Origin: Kappaphycus alvarezii
Lineage: Eukaryota; Rhodophyta; Florideophyceae; Gigartinales; Solieriaceae
Assembly: GCA_002205965.3 (NCBI GenBank)
Contig: NADL03000462.1
Span: 753,001-817,000, forward strand
Direction of reading: 5' to 3'
Length of the DNA stretch: 64,000 nt
Shown here: one piece after another, positions 1 through 12,434 of the stretch
Layout: every line of letters starts with the position of its first letter
Position numbering within the stretch: the first letter of the stretch is position 1
Notes under the pieces: model-generated
Database searches by the model: none
The model's input: only the letters and a program-made list of their open reading frames with translations
Told to the model about the DNA's origin: nothing
Position numbers and translations under genes: made by a program

Positions 1-266
1 GATGACTTCGAAGTATTCCAAGTATGCGAGGCCCATAATCTCACGGCGGAGAAGATACCTAAAATGGGTGTCGATCGGGACGAGAAGTTTAAAGGGCTAT
101 TGTCATAGTGCGAGTCGGTGTTTGTGGACGAGTTGCCAGGTGGCTTACCTCCAAAGCGAGATGTCGATCATGCCATCGAAGTCGACCCAGATGCTCGCCC
201 ACCACACAAAACACTTTATCAACTTTTACAATCCGAGCTAACCACCAAAAGGCCTAAATTTCTGAC

Positions 267-1437
267 TTGCTTCGCAAAGGTAAGATAGGGCGCAGAAAGT
301 CCCCGCATAGCGCGCGACTTTTCTTTGTGCGGCATAACGGAAAGTTACGGCCTGTGATTCACTATCGCGCGCTCAACCAGATTACTAAGAAGAACAGTGA
401 TCCCCTTCCAAGATCGGACGAAATGTTTGATTGCTTGGGCGACGCAAAATTCTTTTCTAAGTTGGACCTCAAGGACAGTTTCCATCAAATACGTGTGAAG
501 CCGGAGGATATTGAGAAGCCACCATTCAAGACCAAATATGATCACTTTGAACATCTTGTAATACCCATTGGGCTTTCTAATGTTCCCGCGACGTCGTATC
601 GTTGTATACATGGACGATTTATTGATCTTTAGAAATAAAAGGCAAGATAATTTGAAACATGTAAAAGGCCTAATTTCACATTTGAAGAAGGAAAAGTTGT
701 ATGTCGCTCCGAAGAATTGCTCATTCACGGAAGAAGAGATGGAGTTTCAAGGCATGATTGTGTGTCGAAATACTCTTCGCGTCAATTATGAGAAAATTTC
801 GGTCATCAAAACATGGCCACGTCCTACACCTTTAACAGAACTGAAAAGCTTTATTGGTCTCCTACAGTTCTTCAGAAGATTTACCAAGGACATTTCTAAG
901 ATTGCAGCGCCACTTACCGCCCTCACCAGGAAACGATCCTGCATTCGCAAAAGGAACGCTTCTTGTACCGAGACTTTCCGAACTCTCAAGAACGCCCTTG
1001 TTACAGCTCTTATACTTGTACCAAACGACTGGAGCAGGCCCCTCATTTTTCATGTGGATTCATCCCAGGTGGCTGTTGGTGGTAGGCTCACTCAACTGGA
1101 TGGTGCGGGATCTGATAGGGTAGCTGCATACTACTCGCGCAAATTGTCGGACTCTGAGCAGGATTGAACTGCAAACAAAAGGGAGCTTCTGGGGCTTGTC
1201 TATAATTTGAAGAGATTTAGGTGTTATCTTGAGGATCAAGTTTTGAAAATCTTCACTGACAATCAAGTCTTGCAGGCTTTTCTCGAGAAGAAGAATATCA
1301 ATCGCAAAGAAGCACAATGGCTCGACCTCCTTGGTCAATTAGGCATCACCAAATACAATTGGTTTAGGGTAAGGTTCACGTTCTTGGCAATGAATCTCCC
1401 CGTGAACCTCACGTTTTGCTGGGTGCTTTTGAGTTAA
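267..1437 (+). pseudogene. Ty3/gypsy reverse transcriptase-RNase H fragment
   Basis: Would synthesise element cDNA from RNA in the retrotransposon particle. At 267-632 the RT core is readable (LRPVIHYRALN, then FSKLDLKDSFHQIRV with the first catalytic Asp). The frame then changes and 568-1167 gives the YMDD active site (VVYMDDLLIF), the thumb (FIGLLQFFRRFTKDISKIAAPL) and the start of RNase H (FHVDSSQVAVGG). RNase H continues at 1207-1437 (FTDNQVLQAF). About 25 residues normally lying between the fingers motif and YMDD are missing near 590, so part of the palm is deleted as well as frameshifted. A TGA at 1165-1167 and another frame change interrupt RNase H. Confidence 0.85.
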
Positions 1438-1568
1438 GCAACATTTCAGTCTCGAAGGTCGCTCTATACTTTCACTTCGACAAGTTTTAAGCAAGGGTCC
1501 AGTTTGTCGGACCTATATTCCGGGCTCTGCGAGGCAAGCTTCCGAAAAAATCTAAGGAGCGGGACCGC

Positions 1569-2432
1569 GTGTGTCGCATCAAGGATTTGTTTAACTTGTA
1601 TAATGGTTTGACTTTGTACAAGAAGCTGTTTTGCGTACCAAGATCTTATGTTAGACAAATGTTACACTTGGCACACGATTTGAAAGTATCAGGTCACTTT
1701 GCTTTCGCCAAGACTTTGGTACGTCTCGATGGCTTCCACTGGAAAGGAAGACTGAGAGATTTCAAGAAGTGCTGGGCCGTATGCCTTTTGTGCCAGCGGA
1801 ACAAGGACAAAAATCAGAAGAAGATGACAGTACCTCAGCCTCTTGAAGTATCTGCTCACAGATGGGGCTCGATATCATCAGACTTCATCGTCAGTCTGCC
1901 GAAAAAGTCACACGGATTTGACGCGATCATCACTTATGTCGACCGGCTCTCCGGGAGTGTCCATTTTATGCCATGCAAAGTTGACGATGCGGCTTTGGAT
2001 GTCTCCAAAAGCTTCTTTGATAACATCTTCAGGCTCTATGAGTTACCAGATGAGCTTTTTATCGATCGCGATCCCAAGTTTACTTCAAATTTATGGAAGC
2101 AGCCTTGCGGTATTCGGACGAAGATGTCCACAAGTCATCATCCTCATACTGATGGTATTTCAGAGTTTATGAATCGTATGGTTGAGAAATTCAACCGCCT
2201 CGATTGTTCGCTCAATCAAAAGGACTGGGATTAGTTGTTTCCCGCTGCATGGTTTGCCTATAACTCGGCTGAGTCGGCCGGTTTGGGATGCAGTCCTTTC
2301 GAAATCGATCTCGGTTGGAAGTCCAAAGGGCCATTTGACTTGCTTTCGCATTCAAGAAATCTCCCCCCCGAAACCCGAATGGGAAAGGACTTTTTCACTT
2401 ATCCCCTTGGGGCCTCGTTCCTTCAGAGCTGA
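1569..2432 (+). pseudogene. Ty3/gypsy integrase fragment
   Basis: Integrase inserts the cDNA into host DNA. The H2C2 zinc finger is readable at about 1665-1800 (HLAHD, SGHFAFAKT, then CWAVCLLCQRN), followed by the catalytic core with W-SISSDFIVSLPKKSHGFDAI and the first two Asp of the D,D(35)E triad (DFI and DRDPKFTS). The third motif appears as HTDGISEFMNR, in which the normal Glu position lies near ISEF. A TAG at 2232-2234 interrupts the frame and the text continues as WFAYNSAES and GCSPFEIDLGWKSKGP, which matches the region after the gypsy core. Broken, not functional. Confidence 0.85.
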
Positions 2433-2530
2433 TTTCGAATGTTTTCAGGTCCCAATAAACTAAAAATGAGAGCACAGTAGATCCTCTTGTCAACTCAAAG
2501 TGTACAGTAGCAAGATTATCACCACTCTCA

Positions 2531-2606
2531 TCAGCATTTTCATTGCCAATCTAATCAATAGTTTCATCGCCAACATCATCAAAATTTTCATTGTCAATCT
2601 AATCAA
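2531..2606. repeat. Three tandem copies of a 24-bp unit
   Basis: The unit is close to ATTTTCATTGCCAATCTAATC plus three bases, with the middle copy diverged (TTTCATCGCCAACATCATC). Read on the minus strand the units give an acidic Asp/Glu/Asn-rich string with two stops, so this may be the remains of an acidic protein tail or just a minisatellite. Confidence 0.6.
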
Positions 2607-4250
2607 GATTTGCCCCATTAATGTTGAGTAGATGAGTAGTGTTGCTATCGCTTATCATGAAGAAACTGAAAAATCTAGGCATACAGAACTTAAACGCATT
2701 TCTTTGTCAATACGTACTTGTATGACAGTTATGACAATCATATATCAAAACAAACCCTTTGGTTTTATATACCTATAAAGTGAACCCAATTGCGTTTCTC
2801 ATTTCTAAGTAACGAGCGGAGAGTAAAGATTTCGTAAAAATGTCGGTAAGCTGGTTTTTCGTTTCAAAATACTTGATTGATACAACACGGCATTTTAAAC
2901 ATTCACGAAGTCAGCTCGAATCGATACAAGTTTGAAAAGGTCCATGCCATTATTCGGCCAGCGATTAGAACGAATAATATTGAAATTTCAGCTATGGTCC
3001 TGCAACTGCAATACTATTCGTATATATTAAAGAAGAAGCAAATTATCGATTATCAAATCTTTGAAAACATTACCTTAGTGAAATACCGAACAGCTTTAGA
3101 TTTACTTAAATTCGAAGTATATAAAACATTGACTACATTAATCAAAATAATAACCAAATTAATCAAACAACATTAAATCACAATTTCCTGTTAGCGATAT
3201 GAAACATGCTGTACTCGAAAGGAAAAAAGCGCAATCTTTAAAAAAACGGATTATGAAAACTGATCGCCTTTTCCTTGGAGTCTTTCATACTTTGTCGAAA
3301 GAAAATTCTGAATAGCGATTATTTCTATACAGTAATTCATTTTTGGGGTTGTTTTTCTTCACACAAGCATCACTCCAGTATACATCCAATTTCGTCCTCC
3401 TTCCCATACCATCACCTGTTATCTTCGAATCCATCTGTCCTTCACACCTCGAGCGTCACTATTGGTCCCTCCAGCTTCTCTTATCTCCTGTGTCTCGCAC
3501 CTTAAATAATTCAAAGCGCAGGAATTCGAATCCCCTAGCTCGCAATATGGATAAATATTTCATTACAGGAATAACGCATTAAGAAAATGATAAGCCTTTT
3601 CGTAGCTACATTGCAAACTTACTACCTAACACGAATTACTGTTATATCCACTAAATCTTTGTAGTAGAGATATAAAAAACTACTGAAATATTTTCGAAGC
3701 TATTATTGCGCTTCCCACAACGAACTTCTCAACTAAAAACCTATCCCAATCGATTCTTCGCGATGACGCTTGTGTTTCCGCTGCAAGATGCAGCCCTTCC
3801 CAACATCCGCTCCAGATTTTCCTGCCAGACCTTTGAAATTCTTGAAATACACAACTGTAGAGGAGGAGCTAGATTATTTTCCTGTGGTTACCGTGAGTAT
3901 AGCACGAATACGTACCGCCTCTGTTGCAACGCTCACTGCTAGCTCGCCAAAGCAAAAATCTATTTCACTCGAGTCCGATCTACCAACAAAACTTACACAC
4001 GCCACTGTTCCTCCACATAAAATTATAGATCGAGAATATGACTCCTCAGATATTTTTACTGTGCAATTGCCAAATTAATTGCAGTAAGTAGCACACTGCA
4101 AATTACTGTTGTCTATTAGGGATCAAAAAAAGTTTTCAACAATCCTTGCAAGCTTAGAAATTACGCTTTACAGATAATTTTACGTTTGTCTTGGTGTATG
4201 CTGTAACACACCACGACCCACATCCGGCGGCTCATGGTAACTGTAACAAG

Positions 4251-4271
4251 GGGTTTCCCATGCGGGAAACC
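4251..4271. repeat. Perfect 8-bp stem hairpin
   Basis: GGTTTCCC at 4252-4259 and GGGAAACC at 4264-4271 are perfect inverted copies around ATGC. It lies in otherwise featureless DNA. It could be a transposon end or a chance palindrome. Confidence 0.6.
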
Positions 4272-4984
4272 TTTATCGCGAACATAACAGGAGCCGTATT
4301 AATGGGTGAATAAATAAGTTAAAACTTACAGGGACAAGCACAGAGCTCAGTTTGATGCCATAAAAGTACAGGATCTGTGTACTGCATATATATCAAGCAT
4401 TCTTGATGACGTCATTGAAGTTTACATACGCTCGGCGACCTTATTTCTGAGAGCGAGAAATAAATTAGATCAAGCAAAAAGATGGGATATCTTCAAGAAG
4501 AAGCTTTGGTATCGACAGGAAAAGAAATCCAAAAAATAGAGCAGAACTTGGGCTATACGATGAAAAATATTGACTTTGAATTCAATAAGCCAAGATAGGG
4601 TAGAAAATAATTTGCTGCATTTCAAAAGCGTCTTCTGCAACATATGATACAAATAAATGGATGTCTCAAATGAGAAAGTCGAGATAATTATTGTTTTCAG
4701 AATTGAAATTGACTCCAAACAGCTTGAAATTCGAGAGAAAGGGCTCGGACTGCAGAAGTGGTGACCTGAAGAGGAAAAGAGAAATCCAGATTGGAGTCGC
4801 AAGAAGAGATATAATTTTGGAACTGGTTCAGAAACTCATAGAAAAATTGAACTAACAAGCTCTGTTTACAGTTTTACGATTTTCCTGCTACATCAATGTC
4901 TATTGTGGGCGGTTGAGGTTTTATTACTGCGAATAACGCAAAGGTTACGACTCCTATGAAGTTTCAGTAATTTGCTGTTTATCC

Positions 4985-5193
4985 TCTCTTTAAGATGAAG
5001 ATATTTCCTTTCGTCAGTGAGGTCCTCGAAGTTCCGGCTATTGCATAAGACCAATGGGTGCGTTGGTACTAGCCATTACGAAAAAGGATCCCTAGAACGC
5101 AGATGAGCACTGCCGGAGCACAGACGTTCACCCAAAGGAGGGTACGAATGAAGCTCTATGAAACAAGTAGGTTCAATTTGCGGGGGAGTAATG
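4985..5193 (+). pseudogene. Ty1/copia pol C-terminal tail and polypurine tract
   Basis: Short frames resemble the last segment of copia RNase H, including an ALPEH-like string followed by TFTQRRVRMKL, as in the LTKAL-x-F-x-R-x-GL ending of copia polyproteins. This is followed at 5181-5190 by TTGCGGGGGAGT, the kind of purine-rich tract that directly precedes a copia 3' LTR. The frames are broken by several stops. The assignment rests mainly on the tract plus the LTR-like start that follows. Confidence 0.4.
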
Positions 5194-5446
5194 TTAAGGA
5201 ATATAAAAGAATTCCTTGGAGGTGTTCACCACTTTTAGACCTGGTAGTTCGGAACAAAAGGGGTGCTTTCTTTTTCTCATCTATATTTATTCCTCGCGAG
5301 CTCCTTAAAAGTTGAGCTGCCCTACTACTAGAACTGTTACCTAGGCTACTAAACGTGGCTTTTAGAGGACTCGTGCCACCACAACCGCCTACAGTTCGAT
5401 CCTCCAATAGGAACATTTCTACCCTAAAATACCTAATAATTAGCTA
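5194..5446 (+). repeat. Possible Ty1/copia 3' LTR
   Basis: Begins TGTTAAGGAATATAAAAG directly after the purine tract, with a TATAAA-like sequence within 20 bp, as usual for copia LTRs. I cannot fix the 3' end: no clear CA terminus with a target duplication is visible, so the end given is approximate. No second copy is present in the window. Confidence 0.3.
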
Positions 5447-8400
5447 ACGATCCACCTGCTGTCCCAATACGACCCATGGCGGTCCAGTCCACTCTCCTTG
5501 GCTTACTAACTCTTCATTTTTGACTCTACTTACAGCTCCTATTGTACTCCCCAGGTACTGTGCAGGAAGTTTTGAAGACAAAGTCTCTCTGGTAGAACAA
5601 ACACTTCAGGAGCTCAGTTCCTCTCTACGAGGTAAATAGTTCGAATTTCGAGTGTTAAAGTGCTCACTGCAAGCGATCTACGGGTCTAGTGACTTACAAC
5701 CGGACTCCCGCCTGCCAAGAAAAAGATTCTGTCAGTTCCGGGTTGAACAGATTAGGCCGTCGTATAACATATTTTCCCTGGCGTCTTTTCCTTCGCCGCT
5801 GTTTCCCGATCAGTTAAGCTTTCTGTCATTGATCTTTAATTTTATAGGTAGAGGATAAATTTTCTTCTTATTACATCAAAATAGAATTATTGCAGATTTT
5901 TAAACGGCGATTACTGTTCCTGTAGTTATAATATTATTATTTCCCTTTTATTTTGTCAACGAGCATGAATGAGTCCATCGAGCGTCAAAAGATGTGAAAG
6001 ATAAGTCACGGTGGGAGACAGTGTTGGCCATGACTTGCACCGCTAGGGAGGATAGGGAGGTAAAAAGTTGGCAGTATTCGTTTGTGGCGCTAGTGCCGCG
6101 TCGGTGGAAGAAAGAGTGTATTCAAAGCATACAACTAGAAGAAAGATTCCTGTTTTGTACTACCTTAATGTACTCTCAATGATATTTTACTATGTGACTG
6201 TGAGGATATACGTCAATTTGTTTTTGAGATGTGGTAATTACAAAATTCAGGGAAAAATGGGTAGGTTTCAAAACCTAAAATCCCTTCTGACTACTTTTGA
6301 ACCGTGAACTTTATTGACAAATATTTGAAATTTTGGAAAATACGGCAAATCCATTTTTTAATAAGAAGCCAAGAGATGGAAGGGTTTAAGTAGTTTTAAC
6401 ATTTGAAGAAATGGTCCGTAGAGTGCATTTCTTTTCAAAATATTTTAATAATGTTTTTATGAATGAAGCTATGGAAGATGAAGGGTAAATTGAGGTCGTT
6501 CTCAGCGAATTTGCCGTGAATAAACTGCTGCCTTAGAGAAATAAAGAAATTTTCTTCCAAATCTGCATTTTCATTATAGTATCTTCCAACATCATTAAAT
6601 TTTAGAAATTGCTTCCTATTTCCTTCCTGCGAAGATAGGACCAGTTCTGAACCCTTTAAAGCATATTGTTACATGGGACCTCGTTGAAAAGCTGCCAAAC
6701 ACACACGTATCTGCTTTATAGTAATGTCATACTTGAAAAAACTGAAAGTTGACTTACTTGTAGAGTCCTTAAATGAAGTAACTTGGCAATACCATGATAA
6801 ATCTTATGAAGTATGAACACATGCGGTGTAGATAGCTTCATAATTGACAATACAGTAAAGATGGTCCTAACAGTTCCTTGCAAGATTTCCACGCTACCCT
6901 CACAGGAGGTATACAAACAGGCGACGAACTACTGCGTATTACAATTTTCGTTATACATAATGTCGTTTTAGCTTCTTTGAGACCCAAATTTATTTTTATA
7001 TGGGCGAAAGCGCCGTCGCATATATTTTCCATACATTTTTTTAAGTCTCGCAACTAAGAAATACAACTGTTTCTCTTTCAATACTATTAGAACTCTTTAA
7101 AAAGAGTATTAAAAGAAACTGGGGTTTGATGCATAGTAAAGTTCAAAGAATGAAGCAATAAACACTTAATCAACTATTTAGGACTTTTTGGGTCTTTGAT
7201 CGTAACCAATATGTTATTAAGCATTGATATTACAACATTGGCGGTATTTTCCAGTGGCATTCTGGAGGTCCCAAAATAAGGTTTTTTGTAGGAAACTACA
7301 CGGGACCCAAAAATGTAGAACTTCAACACAGTTGTAAAGATTATTTGTCCTTTTTCTAGTCTCTGCAATAACACCTGATCAGCAAAACCAAAGTAGAGGT
7401 GAATTGTTGATACATATTCATTAGATGCAGCTTGTTCTTGACATTCCTTGTAATACTCAAACTTTGTTCATGCCTCCTTCCTATAGTGCTTGGTAAAAAA
7501 TTTACTGCACTGATATCGTGGATCAATTGTTTCTACTGTATCCACATTCTTCTTCAACGTTATAAAAAGGTCGCAGAAATTGCTGCCAGATACATCGATT
7601 TGCAGCGTAGGCATAAGTACAGACAAATTTTTACAAATAGGCTGTAGATTTTAGGACCTTCGGTATCGGACTTAAATTCGCGTATTGCCGAAATTCCGCT
7701 TATGTTTTTGTCGTGTAGAGGCTGGTAACATCATTATTATCGACTTTCATCTCATGAAGCTGAGCCGTATGCGCTGCTAGCTTTAAAATAGCAGAAATAG
7801 CTGGACAACAAAGTTTCTTTTTGTTCATAAAATATTGAGCTGCCTCCCTTTCATCTCCACCAGTGGAATGTAACCTCTTGCTCTTTTGGAAAGGTGATCT
7901 GTTCCACATTGAACATTATTTTTTATTTCTTTCTCTGTGGCGGTTGCGAAACACATTGCAAGAATTTAATTTACTCGCTACAGATCAGTAAAGATTCGAA
8001 GAGTTTTTTTTATTGCGGCGACGGGCTGATCTCGATATTTATGATTGGTACTGACAAAGGGCCATTAAAATTTCAAAATATTTTTCGACAGCAAAGTAAT
8101 TCTGTGTTATACGTGTCGAAAGGGATATTGTTAGCTTGGTGAGTCGCACAAATCGAAGGAGATCTTCACTACGAAAAAATTATTATCAGGGTCAGCAAAT
8201 TCATTTCATAGATGAATGCAAGTCCATGGATGAATGCACGGATGGATTGTTATTACGGGAGCGTAGAAGCCATTAAATATTTATGAGAACACCTTATGGT
8301 CTTCTAGATCAAAATATTCAGGGTTCATTGTGGGTAATTTGGACAAGTAGATTGCACGGATTTGGGTTGCCACTCCAGATCACACAAAAGATTGTTGGCA

Positions 8401-8940
8401 ATTTTCTCTGCCTTCCAGTGGGGTTCTAAAAATAAATCCAGGATTGGACCGTGATTGTATACGGACATAGCGGGGATAAAAACCACCTTAATCTCCAAGA
8501 AAATCCGTTCACGATGCTCAGATATGCCTTCATGTGCGAAGCTAAAATAAAAAAACGTATTAAAAAATAATGAGGAACTTTATGTGTTGACATATACACT
8601 ATTGGGGTATGGAGAACAATATATACCCCGAAAAATAATAGGACAAGCAACAAAATGCTTGTGCTTGTATGAAGCACCTGCAACTCGCAAAAGAAAACAT
8701 CATGGGTTTACAGTATACAAACAGAGTAGAAAATTCATAGTCACCTAGCTGAATTGAAACATTCTGTAACCACTATATATTTAAAATACCGAAATAGGAC
8801 CAGGATCTCAAACGAGACAAAAGAGACAAAGAAAATTTTAATAATGTTTCTATCAAAGAAGCTCTATAGTAATAAGTACAATTACCATTTTTCTCAATCA
8901 CTTCAATTGAACAGCTGGGAAGAGACTAAAAAAGATTCCT
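5447..8940. other. AT-rich intergenic DNA, no supportable gene
   Basis: Open frames of 60-85 codons occur on both strands (for example 6838-7053 and 7174-7374 minus, 7894-8142 plus) but none contains a family motif, and base composition is uniformly AT-rich. Old unrecognisable element relics are likely but cannot be shown. Confidence 0.5.
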
Positions 8941-8944
8941 AAAA

Positions 8945-10619
8945 AATCTCCTTCTGATTCAAAAGTCCTTCTGATTCGATTCCAAGTGTCGTTAATGCAC
9001 TCCTCCAACTCCTCGATGGATTAAAATTGCTTTACGTAATGATATAACCGACGGGACGGTATGTACTACATGTTTTAAATGGGACTTAGATCAGGCGATT
9101 TCTAGTACACGCACGGGTCTTACTTCCCTGAGAGTAGCCAAATCTTTCGTCTGTGTACTCGGTATCACTTTGCTGGCGAAACAGAGGAGGAAATGGGAGA
9201 CCACCTGTAAAGGACACAGGAAAAAGAGACAGTGCGGAAGGCACTGGAAGGATGTCAGAAAGGGAAAAAACTCGGAGTGACCGAGGTGCACGAGGGAGCG
9301 GGGAATAGTAGCTCTCTTGGTGATGAGTTGAGAGCCTGAAGGGATTTTGATGAGTTCGCGCAGAATTGAGGAAAACAAGAAATAAATAAAGGAACAACGA
9401 CTATACTCCGCACCAGTTTGAGCAAAATGAAGCCTCGTCTACTCCGGACCAGACGTATAAAGGGAGGTAGGGATGAGAACCGGTTCGTATCCGGGAAAGA
9501 TAGGGTCGGGTCTTACTTTCCGGTGAACACAGACGTCCCGTAAAGAACAGTGAAGAAGCCGGGTTACCCCGAAAGTCACCAGGCTCCTGGCTGGTATCCA
9601 CTCATATACTCCGCAAGAGAAATGAAACGGGGCAAAGGAAGCTGGGACTAACTCAGAAGCGCAAGTAGTGTTGTGCCCGAAGTTCTTCTTACCTTTTACA
9701 TTTACTAAGGGAATACGGTTCGGCCGGCCTGTATATATCTAACTAGTCCGGGCACCTGCCCAGTGGACGCAGACGGTTCCTGATTAATGTAAGAAGCTAC
9801 CGAAAAATTATATCTAATTAAAATTAATTAGTCACTATCGAGTCACTAACGTGTCTTGGCACCTGCCAAGTGTGATATATGCACATCCATGTTACTACAC
9901 GATTTAGAAAGCCAAGGAAGCATTCAAAACTCATTCTATTCCAACCAATCTTTTGGCTGGTTATTCCTGTGCGTCGCTGCATTGTCATGCTGTAGGATAA
10001 AGGTATTTGCGACGTATTATTCAGTAAAAGGTAGAATTTTCTCCTTCAAAGCCGTACAGTGACCCTTAGAATCTCGTTTTTCTTAAATTAGAACATTACC
10101 AGATACACTGTAATATTAAATAGCAGGCAAAACCATAACTCTTTTCCCACATTACTGAAGAGATGAGAAATATTTCGGCTCCTTGCTTAAATTTTGCGAG
10201 TAATACGCGAAGCCGTCAGGACCGTCTAAATTGACCCTTTTCCGTTCGTCATTCCTGGCTTTCTTGTGTTCAATTCTCATTGCCGGAAATATTTTTTTAT
10301 ATATAATGTGTCGCTAGAGGATAGGAATTGGTGGATGTTCCCTACGTATAGCGATAATCGGAGGCTAGTTTTAGCCCCCTTACGTTGTATTTCCCAGTCG
10401 AGGCGGCTCGAAGTAAAGATCGAAGCTGAGTATTAGTTATCTCCTTCGGTCTCCGAAGCTTTCCTTTGGTTTTAGTACCCCTTGAGATGCAATAAAGTTT
10501 TGCACCGCCGTTTTAGACTTCCCGATAAATTCAGAGATCTTTCGTTTAGGATTCATCTCGTTGAATAGGGCCAAAATTGTGCCCTTCTGTTGGTCAGTAA
10601 GGCCGAATGATTGGCCCAT
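8945..10619 (-). pseudogene. Tc1/mariner transposase relic, split by an LTR
   Basis: A DDE-type cut-and-paste transposase on the minus strand. It starts at ATG 10619 with the paired-type helix-turn-helix (LTDQQKGTILALFNEMN, then RKISEFIGKSKTAVQNF). Minus-strand frames then give a VNLDGPDGFAYYSQNLSKE string near 10200, which is the element's catalytic-domain signature, and HDNAATHRN with KDWLE near 9930-9990, the second Asp region. The frame breaks off at WLSKS (about 9905) and resumes on the other side of an 799-bp insert as SPDLSPI (9085-9098), followed by IEELEECINDTWNRI, the normal C-terminus. Several stops and frame changes are present. No terminal inverted repeats were identified. Confidence 0.8.
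9101..9899 (-). mobile_element. Solo LTR inserted in the Tc1 relic
   Basis: On the minus strand the insert begins TGTAGTA and ends TACTAGA, near-perfect short inverted ends (one base from TACTACA). It is flanked by a 5-bp direct repeat, CGATT on the plus strand (9096-9100 and 9900-9904), the size made by LTR-element integrases. The host transposase reading resumes exactly across it. The body (799 bp) has no coding frame and contains a TATATA-like stretch near 9740. These are the marks of a solo LTR left by recombination. I cannot say whether it is copia or gypsy. Confidence 0.7.
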
Positions 10620-12434
10620 TTTTGTTGCTTAATGTTGAATAAAACTTTTCGGGTGTTAAGATAGTCGTGGGTGCTTCTTCCTGTAGAAAGTTGATCACGC
10701 CTTTTATATTCTTTGTGAAGCTATGGATTCGAAGACGATTTGGTCCCACTTTTTTCGTGCGAAAAAAAGGGTGACCGAGAAAAAAGGGTTAAGACGTGGC
10801 CTAGGCTGGCGACAAGCTGCCTGGTGGGGACTATTCGCACATCTATTGGTAGTACTAAAAGTCCGTGCCCTTCCCAGTTTTTAATTTGCAGCTCCTATAC
10901 GTGCAGTTGAATTTTGGTTCTTGGTGCTAACATTTTTTTCGGGGAGGTGTACTGCACAGTACTGTATTTCCGTATGGCCGTACTGTACGCGCGGCATAAA
11001 ATAAGTTGGCACGACACCTGTGCCAGGACTGGACTGCTGCAGAGTAGTTCATACCGTAGTAGGTACAATTTGCGGGCGCGAAAATAGAGGGCCAGATCCA
11101 CACAGCCAACCAGAGGTGTTGCGAAAGGCGATTGTCCAGCCTGGATCCGAAGGGCCTTCTTCTTGCTTCGCCCAGCGAAAGTCCTCAGACCACCACATAT
11201 TCCCCCTCCGAGACCGCCTTATCTCGCAACCAGACACGCACGCAAACTATTTGTACAGTCTGCAACCGCATGAAGCTTGCCTTGATCCCACGCGCTGCTC
11301 GTCGCCAAGTCACCGAAAGCCAACATGCCCCTCTCACCACCAGGGCTGACTTGGCCCCCAAGCAGAAATCGCTCAAACCGGTTCACTCTCCCTAACACCA
11401 TAATCGCCCAAAAGTCTCTGCAAACACGTTTTCCAACAAATGTCGAAGCTCGGGCCGTGGTATTCGATGCTGTCCGCTGGAGAGCAGGGGCAGCGTCCTT
11501 GGTACGGTAAGTGAGTGACTGTGCCTTTGGTCCGAGCGGGCAGGGATAGCGTCCATGATGCGGGAGGTTAGTGGCAGCGTTCGCGTTGTTTGCAGCACCA
11601 GTCTTGAGGACGGACTTCGAGATCAACAAGAAGCCGTGACCGCTGAGGAAAAGGAAAGGCCTTTTCTGCTTTGTTTCGGCGTTTTTTTGGTGAACGCGTT
11701 GACTACATTGATATTACAGCTGGAAGCTAACCGGAATTGCCGTGCAGGCGGCGTGCGAAGCGGCCCTAGTCAGGATGGACATTGCTGTAGACTACTAAAT
11801 GATAGAACAAAGGCGTTGATGGATTCCGTTGGGAACCGTGCCGGTACCCGAAAAGAAGCAACGGGCGATCGTGGAGACTGATTTATGAAGAAGGCGAGTG
11901 GTGGCATTTGATTTGGCCCCCGGCAATTCATGGGCGATGTTGAGCAAGGGTCTTTCGAGGGGAGAAGTGTTTGGTCTCACACATTGTAGCCCGCTTATTG
12001 GCTTGCTAAATTGTTCCTTCCCCCCGGTACTTCACACACCGTACAGTACAGTAGTTCGTACTTGTGTTCCTCACTGCTGCACGGAATTGCAACTTTCAGA
12101 GTCAGAAAATAAAACAATCAAGTCCGAACGGGATGGCTCAACTCAACCTACCGTACTGTAGGACACAATACTGTACAGAACAGTGCCCAAGCTTGTATCA
12201 GTACAGTATGTTCTCGGCATTCTTTTTCCAGGTTCCATTTGCCGCTGGCATGGATCACCGGGATACTGTATCATTTGCAACTCACTGCTCGAGCGTATCG
12301 GCCCATGCCAGTTTCAATTTGAAAGGTTTCTCGAAACAGATTCTTCCTTCCCCCACAACTACTCACGTACACAAATCGCATGCCTCAAAATTCCTCCATC
12401 GTTTCCCTCCAGCTAAAGTGTCATATACGCCACT
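10620..12434. other. Intergenic region upstream of the G-patch gene
   Basis: No gene is recognised on either strand, although several frames of 60-136 codons overlap each other at 11000-11900. A short hairpin lies at 10750-10767 (TTTTTTCG/CGAAAAAA). TACAGTA-type palindromic motifs occur at 10955-10967, 12041-12053 and about 12150-12209, the last group 220-290 bp from the G-patch start codon. Confidence 0.5.

Larger units (their letters stand above)
2..2460 (+). mobile_element. Ty3/gypsy LTR retrotransposon, decayed pol region
   Basis: Successive reading frames spell, in the usual Ty3/gypsy order, the protease-RT linker, reverse transcriptase, RNase H, integrase zinc finger and integrase core. 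The linker is recognisable at 60-290 in an open frame interrupted by a TAG: it has the LP-PKR-DVDH-I arrangement that precedes gypsy RT. The window starts inside the element, so its 5' part is cut off. No LTR is recognisable downstream of 2460. Many stops and frame changes show that it is inactive. Confidence 0.88.
2461..4980. other. AT-rich intergenic DNA, no gene seen
   Basis: Apart from the short 24-bp repeat and a small hairpin, this stretch has no open frame with family-like sequence on either strand. The longest frames (2877-3176 plus, 4470-4802 minus) are low-complexity and AT-driven, rich in Ile, Lys, Phe and Ser. Confidence 0.6.

Noticed and set aside
3508-3545. A TTCGAATCC string resembling a tRNA T-loop
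   Set aside because: No pairing acceptor stem, D arm or anticodon arm could be found about 70 bases upstream.
11219-11629. 136-codon minus-strand frame, and overlapping plus-strand frames, upstream of the G-patch gene
   Set aside because: Frames overlap on both strands, no family motif is present, and the start is not an ATG-led convincing one. More likely GC-rich leader or intergenic DNA.
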